A stretch of DNA of 64,000 bases from Streptomyces rhizoryzae (GTDB lineage: Bacteria; Actinomycetota; Actinomycetes; Streptomycetales; Streptomycetaceae). Below, piece after piece: positions 8,703 through 17,359 of the stretch (positions are counted from its first letter, which is position 1; every line of letters begins with the position of its first letter). Made by a program: the position numbers and the translations under genes. The notes under the pieces were generated by a model, which saw only the letters and a program-made list of their open reading frames with translations, did no database searches and had not been told where the DNA came from. Location of the stretch: assembly GCF_023155275.1 (NCBI RefSeq), contig NZ_JALMUV010000007.1:1-64000 (forward strand). Direction: 5' to 3'.

Positions 8703-8882
8703 CCGCGCGGCCGGCACCCGGCACGGCCGGGCCGGCGGGAGACGGAGCAGCAACTCCCGTACACAGCAGGCCCGTTGTTGCCCCGCAGGCACGCACCCGC
8801 CGCGAACCGGCCCGCCCCGCCCGGGACGTGCCCGCCCGGGAATTGGTTGACGGCGCATGGATCCGCCTGCTCCACTGGCTCC

Positions 8883-8960
8883 ATGCGCCCTCGGCAACGG
8901 CTGGTCACCCGCGACCACATCGACTTCGGTCGGGTGTGGTCCGCTTCCTGTTGCCGCTGA
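8883..8960 (+). CDS. Cysteine-containing leader peptide (sulfur attenuation type)
   Basis: A 25-codon frame that starts MRPRQRLVTR and ends WSASCCR, 55 bases upstream of an SsuD-like monooxygenase gene. Actinobacterial sulfur genes often carry such peptides (basic N-terminus, an xVTRxHIDxxRV-like core, cysteines near the end). Here the core is LVTRDHIDFGRVWSASCCR. By analogy, ribosome stalling at the paired Cys codons when cysteine is short would raise downstream expression. Length, motif and position all agree. Attenuation itself is inferred. Confidence 0.8.
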   Translation: MRPRQRLVTRDHIDFGRVWSASCCR

Positions 8961-9015
8961 CTTCTCGTCCGCACCCCACCACCCGCGCACCTGTCACGAG
9001 AAGAAGGCCGCACCC

Positions 9016-10134
9016 ATGCCTGTCGAGTTCCTCGGCATAGCCGCCACCCACGACGGCTCCGAAGTCACCCCGCGCTCCGGCGCCTCCTTCGACAAGGACT
9101 ACACCCTCACACTGGCCCGCGCCCACGAGCAGTACGGCTGGGACCGGGTCCTGTTCGCCTACGGCTCCGGCTCCCCCGACCCCTCCCCCGCCGCCGCCTA
9201 CGTCGCGGCCCGCACCGAGCGGCTCCAACTGCTGGTCGCCCACCGGCCCAACGTCTCCTACCCGACGTTCGCCGCCAAGACCTTCGCGACCCTGGACCGG
9301 CTCAGCGACGGCCGGGTCGCGGTGCACTTCATCACCGGCGGCAACGACCACGAGCAGCGCCGCGAGGGCGACACCCTCACCAAGGACGAGCGCTACGCCC
9401 GCACCCGCGAGTACATCCGGATCGTCAAGAAGGTCTGGACGCACCGCGAGCCCTTCGACCACGAAGGCGCCCACTACCGCTTCCACGACTTCGTCTCCGA
9501 CACCTTCCCCGTCCAGCAGCCGCACCCGCCGGTGTCGTTCGGCGGCTCCTCCCCGGCGGCGTACGCGGCGGGCGGCGCCGAGGCGGACATCTACTGCCTG
9601 TGGGGCGAACCCCTCGCGCAGACCGCCGAGCAGATCGCCTCGGTCAAGGCGGCCGCCGCCGCGGCCGGCCGCACCGACCCGCCCCGGATCCAGGTGGCGT
9701 TCCGCCCGATCATCGCGCCCACCGAGGAACTGGCCTGGGAGAAGGCGCACCGGACCCTGGAGCGGATCCGGGCCCGCAAGGCCGGCGGCCCGCTCAGCCG
9801 CCGCCACCCGCTGACGCACCCGCAGAACGCCGGCTCCCAGCGGCTGCTGGCCGCCGCCGCCCGGGGCGAACGGCACGACCGGGCGCTGTGGACGCCGACC
9901 GCTGCGGAGACCGGCGGGGCGGGCAACTCCACCGCCCTGGTCGGCACCCCCGAGACCGTCGCCCAGGCCCTGCTGGACTACTACGACCTCGGCGTGACCA
10001 TCCTCTCCGCGCGCGGCTACGACCTGCTCGACGACGCCATCGACTTCGGCCGGTACGTCATCCCGCTGGTCCGCGAGGAGGTCGCCAAGCGCGACGCGGA
10101 ACGGGCCGGCGCGGCCGCACGCACCGCGTCGTAG
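9016..10134 (+). CDS. SsuD-like LLM-class flavin monooxygenase
   Basis: 372 residues from the ATG at 9016, preceded by GAAGAAGG. It is a bacterial-luciferase-like TIM barrel. It has the SsuD-like segments RPNVSYPTFAAKTFATLDRLS, VHFITGGND, and the loop REGDTLTKDERYARTREYI. The family uses FMNH2 and O2 to release sulfite from alkanesulfonates or related sulfur compounds. The cysteine leader peptide just upstream supports a sulfur-scavenging role. The substrate is not determined, and no reductase or transporter genes are adjacent. Confidence 0.9.
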   Translation: MPVEFLGIAATHDGSEVTPRSGASFDKDYTLTLARAHEQYGWDRVLFAYGSGSPDPSPAAAYVAARTERLQLLVAHRPNVSYPTFAAKTFATLDRLSDGRVAVHFITGGNDHEQRREGDTLTKDERYARTREYIRIVKKVWTHREPFDHEGAHYRFHDFVSDTFPVQQPHPPVSFGGSSPAAYAAGGAEADIYCLWGEPLAQTAEQIASVKAAAAAAGRTDPPRIQVAFRPIIAPTEELAWEKAHRTLERIRARKAGGPLSRRHPLTHPQNAGSQRLLAAAARGERHDRALWTPTAAETGGAGNSTALVGTPETVAQALLDYYDLGVTILSARGYDLLDDAIDFGRYVIPLVREEVAKRDAERAGAAARTAS

Positions 10135-10140
10135 CGGCGG

Positions 10141-10176
10141 GGTCCGGCCGCCGGGCACCCGCCCGGCGGCCGGACC
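10141..10176. terminator. Bidirectional terminator
   Basis: A perfect 16-bp stem: GGTCCGGCCGCCGGGC (10141-10156) with GCCCGGCGGCCGGACC (10161-10176), loop ACCC. It sits between two convergent genes and can serve both. Confidence 0.8.
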
Positions 10177-10181
10177 GCCCG

Positions 10182-12998
10182 TCAGCCCACCGAGGAGTAC
10201 GCCACGACGCCGCGCAGCACCCCGTCCATCGCCTTGCGCGCGGACCGCGCCACCGTGCCCTCGGCCGGGGCCGCCGCCGCGATCTGCCCGAGGACGTCCA
10301 CCAGTTGCTTGCACCAGCGGACGAAGTCGCCGGCCGGCATGTCCGCCTCGCCCAGCACCTCGTCCAGGCCGAAGCCCGAGGCCCAGCGGTAGGCGGCCCA
10401 GGCGAAGCCCAGATCCGGCTCGCGCTGGCCGACGCCTTCGGCCTGGCTGATCCGGTGCTCCTCCTCCAGGGCGTCCAGCCGGCCCCAGATGTGCACCATC
10501 TCGGCCAGTGCGTCCCGCGCCTTGCCGGCCGGCAGCTTGGGCGCCACCGCGTCGTCCGCCTGCCGCGCCTCGTAGACCAGCGCGGAGGCGCAGGCCGCCA
10601 GCTCGGCGGGGCCCAGGCCCTCCCAGACGCCCTCCCGCAGGCATTCGCTGGCCAGCAGGTCCAGCTCGCCGTACAGCCGGGCCAGCCGGCGGCCCTCGTC
10701 GGTGACGGTGTCGCCTTCGAGGTAGTCCAGCTCGGTCAGCAGCGCGCAGATCCGGTCGAAGGTGCGGGCGATGGTGTTCGTCCGGCCCTCGATCCGGCGC
10801 TCCAGCTGGCGGGTGTCCCGCAGCAGCCGGTGGTAGCGCTCCGCCCAGCGGGCGTGGTCCTCCCGCTCGTCGCAGCCGTGGCAGGGGTGGGCGCGGATGG
10901 CCTTGCGCAGCCGGGCGATCTCGCGGTCGTCGGCCGCCTCGGCACGGGGCCGGCGGTGCCGGGAGGGCACCAGGTGGCCGGCCTTGGTGCGCAGCGCGGA
11001 CGCCAGGTCGCGGCGGGACTGCGGGCTGCGGGCGTTGAAGCTGCGCGGGATCCGCATCCGGTCCAGGGCCGCCACCGGCACCGGGAAGTCCATCGACGCC
11101 AGCCGCTTGACCTGCCGCTCGGCGGTCAGCACCAGCGGGCGGGGGCCCTCGTGGGCGTCCATGCCGCGGTGGCCGTTGGTCCGGCCCGGGGGCATGCCCG
11201 GGTCCAGCACCAGCGCCAGCCCGGCGTACTTGCCCGTCGGCACGTGGATGACGTCGCCGGGCCGGAGCTTCTCCAGCGCCGCGGCGGCCGCCGCCCGCCG
11301 CTGGGCCGCGCCCTGCTTGGCGAGTTCGGACTCCCGGTCCTTCAGCTCCCGCCGCAGCCGGGAGTACTCCTCGAAGTCGCCGAGGTGGCAGACCATCGCC
11401 TCGCGGTAGCCGGTCAGGCCCTCTTCGTTGCGCTGCACCTGGCGGGTGATCCCGACCACCGACCTGTCGGCCTGGAACTGCGCGAACGACATCTCCAGCA
11501 GCTCCCGCGACCGGTGCCGCCCGAACTGCGAGACGAGGTTGACCGCCATGTTGTACGACGGCTTGAAGGAGGACCGCAGCGGGTACGTCCGCGTCCCGGC
11601 GAGACCGGCCAGCGCGGCCGGATTCATCCCCCGCTGCCACAACACCACCGCGTGGCCCTCGATGTCGATGCCGCGCCGCCCGGCCCGGCCGGTGAGCTGG
11701 GTGTACTCGCCGGGGGTGATGTCGGCGTGCTGCTCGCCGTTCCACTTGACGAGCTTCTCCAGGACCACCGAGCGGGCCGGCATGTTGATGCCCAGCGCCA
11801 GCGTCTCGGTCGCGAAGACCGCCTTGACCAGGCCCTTGACGAACAGCTCCTCGACGACCTCCTTGAACGTCGGGAGCATCCCGGCGTGGTGCGCCGCGAT
11901 GCCCCGCTCCAGGCCCTCCAGCCACTCGAAGTAGCCCAGGACGTGCAGGTCGTCGTCGGGGATGCCGGCCGTACGGGCCTCGACTATCCGGCGGACCTGC
12001 TCACGGGCCTCCGCGTCGTTGAGCCGCAGGCCGGAGTACAGGCACTGCTGGACGGCCGCCTCGCAGCCGGCCCGGCTGAAGATGAAGGTGATGGCGGGCA
12101 GCAGTCCCTCGTTGTCCAGCCGCTCGATCACCTCGGGCCGGCTCGGCGTCCAGATCCGGGCGCGCTGCCGCCGCTCGCGCTCGCGGTCCGCCTCCCGCAT
12201 GGTGCGGGCGCGCCGCTTGTCCCGGCCGAAGGTCGGCCGGCTGTTCTCCATCCGGGCCAGCCGCTCCAGGTCGGGGTTGACCTCCCGGCGGGTGCCGGTG
12301 GCGCCGTCCCGCTCCTCGAAGAGGTCGTAGATCCGGCGGCCGGCCAGCACGTGCTGCCACAGCGGGACCGGGCGGTGCTCGGAGACGATCACCTCGGTGT
12401 CGCCGCGGACGGTGTCCAGCCAGTCGCCGAACTCCTCGGCGTTGGAGACCGTCGCCGACAGGGACACCAGCGTCACCGACTCCGGGAGGTGGATGATCAC
12501 CTCTTCCCAGACCGCGCCGCGGAACCGGTCGGAGAGGTAGTGCACCTCGTCCATGACCACGTAGCCCAGGCCGGCCAGCGACTGCGAGCCCGCGTAGAGC
12601 ATGTTGCGCAGCACCTCGGTGGTCATCACGATCACCGGGGCGTCGCCGTTGACGCTGTTGTCGCCGGTCAGCAGACCGACCTTCTCGGGGCCGTAGCGCC
12701 GGACCAGATCCTGGAACTTCTGGTTGGACAACGCCTTGATGGGCGTGGTGTAGAAGCATTTGCGGCCCTGTGCCAGGGCCAGGTGGACGGCGAACTCGCC
12801 GACGATCGTCTTGCCGGATCCGGTGGGAGCGGCGACCAGCACACCCTTCCCGCCCTCCAGGGCCTGGCACGCCTCGATCTGGTACGGGTCCAGTGCGAAG
12901 TCGTACAGCTCCCGGAACGGCGCGAGTGCGGTGGCCTGCTCGGCCGCGCGGAGCTTGGCGGCGGCATAGCGCTCAGCAGGGGACATGTCCTCGGTCAT
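10182..12998 (-). CDS. helY: HelY/Ski2-like superfamily II RNA helicase
   Basis: 938 residues. Motif I is AAPTGSGKT, motif II DEVH (VMDEVHYLSDRFRG), motif III SAT, and motif VI QLTGRAGRRG. A long C-terminal half resembles the Ski2/Mtr4 arch and winged-helix region. The family unwinds structured RNA and is implicated in RNA processing or decay; some members act on DNA. I chose the ATG at 12998 (MTEDMSPAERYAAA). An upstream in-frame ATG at 13031 falls within the putative promoter motif, so it should not be transcribed. The gene is probably monocistronic, with its own terminator at 10141-10176. Confidence 0.9.
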   Translation of the reverse strand: MTEDMSPAERYAAAKLRAAEQATALAPFRELYDFALDPYQIEACQALEGGKGVLVAAPTGSGKTIVGEFAVHLALAQGRKCFYTTPIKALSNQKFQDLVRRYGPEKVGLLTGDNSVNGDAPVIVMTTEVLRNMLYAGSQSLAGLGYVVMDEVHYLSDRFRGAVWEEVIIHLPESVTLVSLSATVSNAEEFGDWLDTVRGDTEVIVSEHRPVPLWQHVLAGRRIYDLFEERDGATGTRREVNPDLERLARMENSRPTFGRDKRRARTMREADRERERRQRARIWTPSRPEVIERLDNEGLLPAITFIFSRAGCEAAVQQCLYSGLRLNDAEAREQVRRIVEARTAGIPDDDLHVLGYFEWLEGLERGIAAHHAGMLPTFKEVVEELFVKGLVKAVFATETLALGINMPARSVVLEKLVKWNGEQHADITPGEYTQLTGRAGRRGIDIEGHAVVLWQRGMNPAALAGLAGTRTYPLRSSFKPSYNMAVNLVSQFGRHRSRELLEMSFAQFQADRSVVGITRQVQRNEEGLTGYREAMVCHLGDFEEYSRLRRELKDRESELAKQGAAQRRAAAAAALEKLRPGDVIHVPTGKYAGLALVLDPGMPPGRTNGHRGMDAHEGPRPLVLTAERQVKRLASMDFPVPVAALDRMRIPRSFNARSPQSRRDLASALRTKAGHLVPSRHRRPRAEAADDREIARLRKAIRAHPCHGCDEREDHARWAERYHRLLRDTRQLERRIEGRTNTIARTFDRICALLTELDYLEGDTVTDEGRRLARLYGELDLLASECLREGVWEGLGPAELAACASALVYEARQADDAVAPKLPAGKARDALAEMVHIWGRLDALEEEHRISQAEGVGQREPDLGFAWAAYRWASGFGLDEVLGEADMPAGDFVRWCKQLVDVLGQIAAAAPAEGTVARSARKAMDGVLRGVVAYSSVG

Positions 12999-13008
12999 CG
13001 TGCTTACG

Positions 13009-13030
13009 AGCCTACCGGCCGCCTCTGACA
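13009..13030 (-). promoter_or_regulatory. RecA-NDp/PafBC-type promoter of helY
   Basis: Read on the minus strand: TGTCAGAGGC (13030-13021), six bases, then TAGGCT (13014-13009). Compared with the RecA-NDp pattern TGTCAGTGGC-N6-TAGNNT it has one mismatch in the upstream part. The -10 ends 10 bases before the ATG at 12998, so the leader would be very short. Regulation by PafBC is inferred from the match. Confidence 0.6.
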
Positions 13031-13104
13031 TCGACCGGATCTTTATGGCGGCCCTTTACCCGGCCCACCGCCCGGTCCGCCCGGAGCGGCCCCGGACACG
13101 GCGG

Positions 13105-13134
13105 CGGCCCCCGGCGCACTGCGCGCGGGGGCCG
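13105..13134 (-). terminator. Hairpin downstream of tatC
   Basis: CGGCCCCCG (13105-13113) pairs with CGGGGGCCG (13126-13134) across a 12-nt loop. It lies about 80 bases after the tatC stop. Confidence 0.5.
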
Positions 13135-13215
13135 CACCGACTCCGGCCCGGGAGGCGCTCACACGGCGTGGCACCACCGTCACCGGCCGTCCCGTGAGCC
13201 TCTCGGACGTCGCCG

Positions 13216-14172
13216 TCAGGTCGCGTCGTCGTAGCCGCGGCGGCCGCCGTCCGCGCGGTCCCCGGCGGACTGCTCCGGCAGCATCCGGCTGGGCGCCACC
13301 GGCTCGATCTCGCCGACCTCGGCCGGGGTCAGGTCGAGCTCGGACGCCTCGTCGTCGGCCAGTTCCCGGTCGGGGTTGGCCAGCCGGCGCCGGCGGTCGT
13401 TGAACAGGCAGATGCCCACGGCGCCGAAGTACAGCAGCACGATCGGCGCGGCCAGCAGCGACATGGTCAGCGGGTCGCCGGTCGGGGTGGCGATCGCCGA
13501 GAAGACCGTGATGCCCAGCACCATGAACCGCCACCAGCTCAGCACCCGCTTGCCGGTGAGCACCCCGCCGAAGTTGAGCAGCACCAGCAGCAGCGGCAGC
13601 TCGAAGGAGAAGCCGAAGACCAGCACCATGCGCGTGACGATGTCGAGGAAGTCGTCGGCGGGGAAGAGGTTGGCCCAGTCGCTGGGCGTCAGGCCGACCA
13701 GCGCGCCCGCGGTCGTCGGGAGGACCGCGTAGGCGAGGTAGGCGCCGCCGAGGAAGAGCGGGACGCCGGCGCCGACGAAGCCGAGCGCGTACTTCTTCTC
13801 GTGCCGGTGCAGACCGGGCGCGAGGAACGCCCAGAGCTGGTAGAGCCACAGCGGGCTGGACAGGACCAGGCCCACGGTCAGCGACAGCTTGAGCATGATC
13901 GTGAACGGCGCCAGGACACCGTTCGCGGTGACCTGGGCGCACGGGTGCGGGTGCGCGCCGATCGGCGGGCCGCCCCTGGGGCAGCCGACCGCGTCGATGA
14001 CCGGCCCGGTGATGAAGTGGGCGATCGGCTCGTACTGCCACATGGCGATGACGGTGACCACGAGGATCGCCAGCACCGATTTCAGCAGCCGGTTGCGCAG
14101 CTCACGCAGATGTGCCGCGAGGGGCATCCGCCCCTCGGGGTCCTTCTGCTGCTTGCGGGCAGACTTGAGCAA
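13216..14172 (-). CDS. tatC: Twin-arginine translocase subunit TatC
   Basis: 318 residues starting at a TTG (14172) with GAGGAA about 7 bases upstream; no closer ATG or GTG fits. The conserved N-terminus MPLAAHLRELRNRLLKS and six hydrophobic segments identify TatC, the multi-span receptor that binds twin-arginine signal peptides in the plasma membrane. Its periplasmic-side insertion (GCPRGGPPIGAHPHPCAQV) carries two cysteines. The C-terminal tail of about 60 residues is charged and typical of actinobacteria. tatA lies 62 bases upstream in the same operon. Confidence 0.97.
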   Translation of the reverse strand: MLKSARKQQKDPEGRMPLAAHLRELRNRLLKSVLAILVVTVIAMWQYEPIAHFITGPVIDAVGCPRGGPPIGAHPHPCAQVTANGVLAPFTIMLKLSLTVGLVLSSPLWLYQLWAFLAPGLHRHEKKYALGFVGAGVPLFLGGAYLAYAVLPTTAGALVGLTPSDWANLFPADDFLDIVTRMVLVFGFSFELPLLLVLLNFGGVLTGKRVLSWWRFMVLGITVFSAIATPTGDPLTMSLLAAPIVLLYFGAVGICLFNDRRRRLANPDRELADDEASELDLTPAEVGEIEPVAPSRMLPEQSAGDRADGGRRGYDDAT

Positions 14173-14234
14173 CCCACTTCCTCGTCTCGTGCGTCAGCCG
14201 CACCGACGGGGTCGGTACGGCCGGATCGGCTCGG

Positions 14235-14534
14235 TCAGCTCTGGTTGGTGCGGTTCGGCTCGGCCACGGGGCGCGAGCTGGCCACGTCACCGGGCGCCGA
14301 CTGAATCGTACGAGCTGCCTGCTGGGCCGCGTCGGCGGGCGCCTGGCCCGCGGTGCCGCCGTCGGCCGACCGCTCCGCCTCGCTCTCCTTCTTCATCGCC
14401 TTGGCCTCGCTCTTGAGGATGCGGGCCGACTTGCCGAGCGAACGCGCCATGTCCGGGAGCTTCTTCGCGCCGAACAGCAGAAAGATCACGGCGATGATCA
14501 GCAGAATCTCGGGGAGCCTCAGGTTGGCTAGCAT
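14235..14534 (-). CDS. tatA: Sec-independent translocase pore subunit TatA
   Basis: 99 residues. A single N-terminal membrane helix ([30 protein letters not shown]) contains the FGAKKLP hinge, followed by an amphipathic helix. A hydrophilic Ala/Ser-rich tail completes the protein. TatA oligomers form the passage for folded proteins. It lies upstream of tatC and is likely co-transcribed. tatB is elsewhere, as is usual in Streptomyces. Confidence 0.96.
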   Translation of the reverse strand: MLANLRLPEILLIIAVIFLLFGAKKLPDMARSLGKSARILKSEAKAMKKESEAERSADGGTAGQAPADAAQQAARTIQSAPGDVASSRPVAEPNRTNQS

Positions 14535-14741
14535 GTGCGACTACCTTCTCGCCGGGGCGGCGTCTCCTGTGGTGCCTGCCGATGGGGTCGGACTGGCGTC
14601 CTGGTGGTGCCTCGATCGTAACGTTCGGCGGTGAACGTCCGGCAATCCCCGTGCATACCGCGGATTGCCCGCACCACCGCACCGTCTGAACCGCCCAGCA
14701 GCCTACCTGCCCCGCGTCCGCGGCAGCAGGGCGCCGACGTG

Positions 14742-14951
14742 TCAGGCGCGGTCGCGCCCCACGTCGTGCATCCGGGAGGCGAGCGGCACCGCGGCCCGCT
14801 CCAGGTCCTGTGCGGCCCGCTGGATCCGCTCGCTGGCCGTCGCGACCTCCCGGGCCAGCCGCCGCACCTGGACGAAGACACGGACGGCGAGGACGCCGAG
14901 CACGGCGATCCCCAGGAAGCCTAGGGCGACAGCGATCATGGGCCACAGCAT
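14742..14951 (-). CDS. Small single-span membrane protein
   Basis: 69 residues: a hydrophobic helix (about 4-28), then a charged helical segment (VRRLAREVATASERIQRAAQDLERA) that could form a coiled coil. This resembles short DUF948-like or cell-division accessory proteins, but I cannot assign a family. It lies about 200 bases upstream of tatA on the same strand. Confidence 0.65.
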   Translation of the reverse strand: MLWPMIAVALGFLGIAVLGVLAVRVFVQVRRLAREVATASERIQRAAQDLERAAVPLASRMHDVGRDRA

Positions 14952-14986
14952 GGACCGAGCCTATCGGGCCGGCCGGCCGCGGCCGG

Positions 14987-15247
14987 TCAGCCGGTGTGCA
15001 GCCGCAGCGTGCGCACCCCGCCGCCGGTGAGCAGCTCCACGATCCGCTCCCCGGCCGGCTTGCGCACCGCGCGCCCGCAGCCGGGGCAGGTGAAGGCGTA
15101 GAAGGTGGTGCGGCGGCTGGCGCCGATGGCCAGCCGGAAGGCGTCCGAGGCCAGTTCGAAACGGCCCCGGCACTCCGGGCAGGCCGCCTTGAAGCGCACC
15201 GGCGCGGATCTGCCCGCCGGCGCGGTCGCCGTCCTCGTGGTCGTCAT
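14987..15247 (-). CDS. Small zinc-ribbon protein
   Basis: 86 residues from the ATG at 15247, with GAGG immediately upstream. Two Cys pairs, CPEC (near 23-26) and CPGC (near 54-57), form a likely structural zinc ribbon. The rest is basic. The function is unknown. It is conserved beside pafC in relatives as I recall them. It starts 41 bases after the pafC stop and is likely in the pafBC operon. Confidence 0.75.
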   Translation of the reverse strand: MTTTRTATAPAGRSAPVRFKAACPECRGRFELASDAFRLAIGASRRTTFYAFTCPGCGRAVRKPAGERIVELLTGGGVRTLRLHTG

Positions 15248-15288
15248 CCTCGGCCACCTCTCCTTCACACGGTCCCCGCGGGCCGCGC

Positions 15289-16239
15289 TCACGCGCCGTA
15301 CGCCGCGAGCGCCTGCCGGGCCGCCTCCCGGGCGCTCTCGGCGAGCGCCGGCGGCGACACGATCCGGCCGTCCCGGCCCAGCCGCAGCGCCAGCCGCCGC
15401 AGCGACGCCGGGTCCGGGGTGCGCAGGGTGATCCGCAGCCCGCCGTCGGGCAGCTCCTCGGCGCTGTCGTGCGGGTAGTACTCGGCCACCCAGCGGCCGC
15501 CGGGCCCGACCTCGATGGCGACCTCGGGGTCCCCGGCCGCGGGCTGCACCAGCCCCTCGGACAGGTCCCGCAGCTCGACCGGCGGCGGGTCGGCGGGCGC
15601 GTCCAGCAGCCGGATCTCGGCGACCCGGTCGAGCCGGAAGGTGCGCCGGGCCTCGGAGAGCCGGCACCACGCCTCCATGTACGTGTGGCCGACCGCGAAC
15701 AGCCGGATCGGGTCCACCTCGCGCTCGGTCAGCTCGTCGCGGGCCGGGGAGTAGTAGCGCAGCCACAGCCGGCGCCGCTCGGCGATGGCGCGGTCCACGT
15801 CGGCGAAGACCCCGCCCTCGGACTCGAAGGTCACCGCCAGCCGGGAGCTGGCCCCGGCCGCCTCGCCGGCCGCCGCCTCCAGCTTGGCGGTGGCCCGCAG
15901 CAGCGCCTGCCGGTCGCCCTCGCGCAGCCCCGGCAGGGTGGCCACCGCCCGGGCCGCGACCAGCAGCGCGGTGGCCTCGTCGGCGGCCAGCCGCAGCGGC
16001 TCGGCGACGTCGTCGGGGTTGTGCCACCAGATCCGGTCGCCGTCGGTGTCGATGTCCATCAGGTCGCCGCCGCGGAAGCTCGTACCGCACATCGGCAGCA
16101 CGTCCAGGTCGGCGATCAGTTCGTCCTCGGTGATGCCGAAGGCCCGCGCCACATCGCTGACCCGGGCGCCGGGGCGCTCCCGCAGATAGGTCACCAGCGA
16201 CAGCATCCGGCGGGTCTGGTCGATCGCGTTCGCAGCCAT
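15289..16239 (-). CDS. pafC: WYL-domain transcriptional regulator PafC
   Basis: 316 residues from the ATG at 16239 (AGAGGGGG upstream). It has an N-terminal winged helix-turn-helix (RVSDVARAFGITEDELIADLDVL), then a WYL domain (RRLWLRYYSPARDELTEREVDPIRL) and a C-terminal WCX-like extension. With PafB it forms the PafBC activator, which in mycobacteria drives most LexA-independent DNA-damage genes at RecA-NDp promoters. It lies 14 bases after pafB. Three candidate target promoters lie within this window. Confidence 0.92.
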   Translation of the reverse strand: MAANAIDQTRRMLSLVTYLRERPGARVSDVARAFGITEDELIADLDVLPMCGTSFRGGDLMDIDTDGDRIWWHNPDDVAEPLRLAADEATALLVAARAVATLPGLREGDRQALLRATAKLEAAAGEAAGASSRLAVTFESEGGVFADVDRAIAERRRLWLRYYSPARDELTEREVDPIRLFAVGHTYMEAWCRLSEARRTFRLDRVAEIRLLDAPADPPPVELRDLSEGLVQPAAGDPEVAIEVGPGGRWVAEYYPHDSAEELPDGGLRITLRTPDPASLRRLALRLGRDGRIVSPPALAESAREAARQALAAYGA

Positions 16240-16253
16240 GGTCCGTCCCCCTC

Positions 16254-17243
16254 TCAGCCCTTGGCCACCGCGCGCAGGCGGTCGATGACCCCGTCGCGCA
16301 GCTCCGCCGGTTCCAGTACCACCACGTCCGGTCCGAACTCCACCAGCCAGGCGTCGAGTCCGTGTCCGTTGGGGATCTCCAGCTCGTCCCAGTCGCCGTC
16401 CAGGGCGCGGACGGACAGCGCGCGGGCGCGCAGCGGATAGCCGTGCCCGGCGCGGAGCCGGATCCGGGCGGTGCCGGTGGCGGTCTCCCCAGCCCAGCGC
16501 TCGACGGTCTCCCGGACCGTGACGTGGTCGGGCACCGGGGCGGTGAACTTCCCCTGCCGGGACCGGACCCGGCCGGTGATCCGGGACAGCCGGAAGACCC
16601 GCTCGGCGCCCCGGTCGCGGTCCCAGCCGGCGACGTACCAGTGGCCGCGCCAGCACTCCAGGATCCACGGTTCGAGGTGCCGCTGCTCGGGCCGGGCCGC
16701 GTTGGACTTGCGGTAGTCGAAGACGACCGGGCGGCGGTCCCGGCAGGCCAGCATCAGCGGCTCGAAGGCCGCCTCGTGGGTGGGGATGCGGGGCTCCAGC
16801 GCGCTGTGCGGCTGCCCGGCGTCCAGGTCGGCCTCCCCGCCGGCCAGCGGCATCCCGGCGGCCCGCAGCTTCTGCAACGCGCCGCTGGCCGCGCCGGCCA
16901 GCCGGGCCTGCTGCCAGACCTTGGCGGCCAGGCCGAGGGCGGCGGCCTCCTCGGCGTCCAGGGTGATCGGGGGCAGGCGGTTGCTGTCGCGGCGGGCGAG
17001 GTAGCCGGTCTCGCCGTCGATGCCGTCGACGGTCTCGATGACCAGGCCCAGTTCGCGCAGGTCGTCCTTGTCCCGCTCGAACATGCGGTTGAAGGCGTCG
17101 TCGGGGCCGGCCGGGGCGCCCGGCCCGAACGCCTCGCGGTACGCCTCGATCGACGACCGCAGCTCGTGCTTGGTCAGCGGGCGTCGCGTCCCCAGCAGGC
17201 ACAGCGCCAGATTCATCAGCCGCTCGGCCTTGGCAATCGCCAT
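16254..17243 (-). CDS. pafB: WYL-domain transcriptional regulator PafB
   Basis: 329 residues with an ATG start and GAGAGGG upstream. It has an N-terminal helix-turn-helix region (LTKHELRSSIEAYREAFG, then FERDKDDLRELGL). A WYL domain (RPVVFDYRKSN, HLEPWILECWRGHWYVAGWDR) and a C-terminal domain follow. It is the partner of PafC and is encoded with it as in other actinobacteria. The WYL domain is thought to sense a ligand, possibly single-stranded DNA. The pafA gene lies about 1.7 kb away, separated by two FKBP genes. Confidence 0.92.
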   Translation of the reverse strand: MAIAKAERLMNLALCLLGTRRPLTKHELRSSIEAYREAFGPGAPAGPDDAFNRMFERDKDDLRELGLVIETVDGIDGETGYLARRDSNRLPPITLDAEEAAALGLAAKVWQQARLAGAASGALQKLRAAGMPLAGGEADLDAGQPHSALEPRIPTHEAAFEPLMLACRDRRPVVFDYRKSNAARPEQRHLEPWILECWRGHWYVAGWDRDRGAERVFRLSRITGRVRSRQGKFTAPVPDHVTVRETVERWAGETATGTARIRLRAGHGYPLRARALSVRALDGDWDELEIPNGHGLDAWLVEFGPDVVVLEPAELRDGVIDRLRAVAKG

Positions 17244-17307
17244 CGACGCCCTCTCTCGTTAGCTCCCAACGGGTGACCGTACCGCCCGCCGCTCGTCCGG
17301 CAAAAGC

Positions 17308-17339
17308 GAAGGGCCCGCGCCGGCCGGCGCGGGCCCTTC
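17308..17339 (-). terminator. Palindromic terminator after the FKBP gene
   Basis: A perfect 32-nt palindrome, two 16-nt arms (GAAGGGCCCGCGCCGG then its complement), 20 bases after the stop of the FKBP gene at 17360. It separates the FKBP unit from pafBC. Confidence 0.75.
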
Positions 17340-17359
17340 CGGGCACGGTGTCCCGGGTC

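Noticed and set aside
9600..13028. Long plus-strand open frame opposite the helicase gene
   Set aside because: Shadow of the helicase and LLM genes caused by high G+C at third codon positions.
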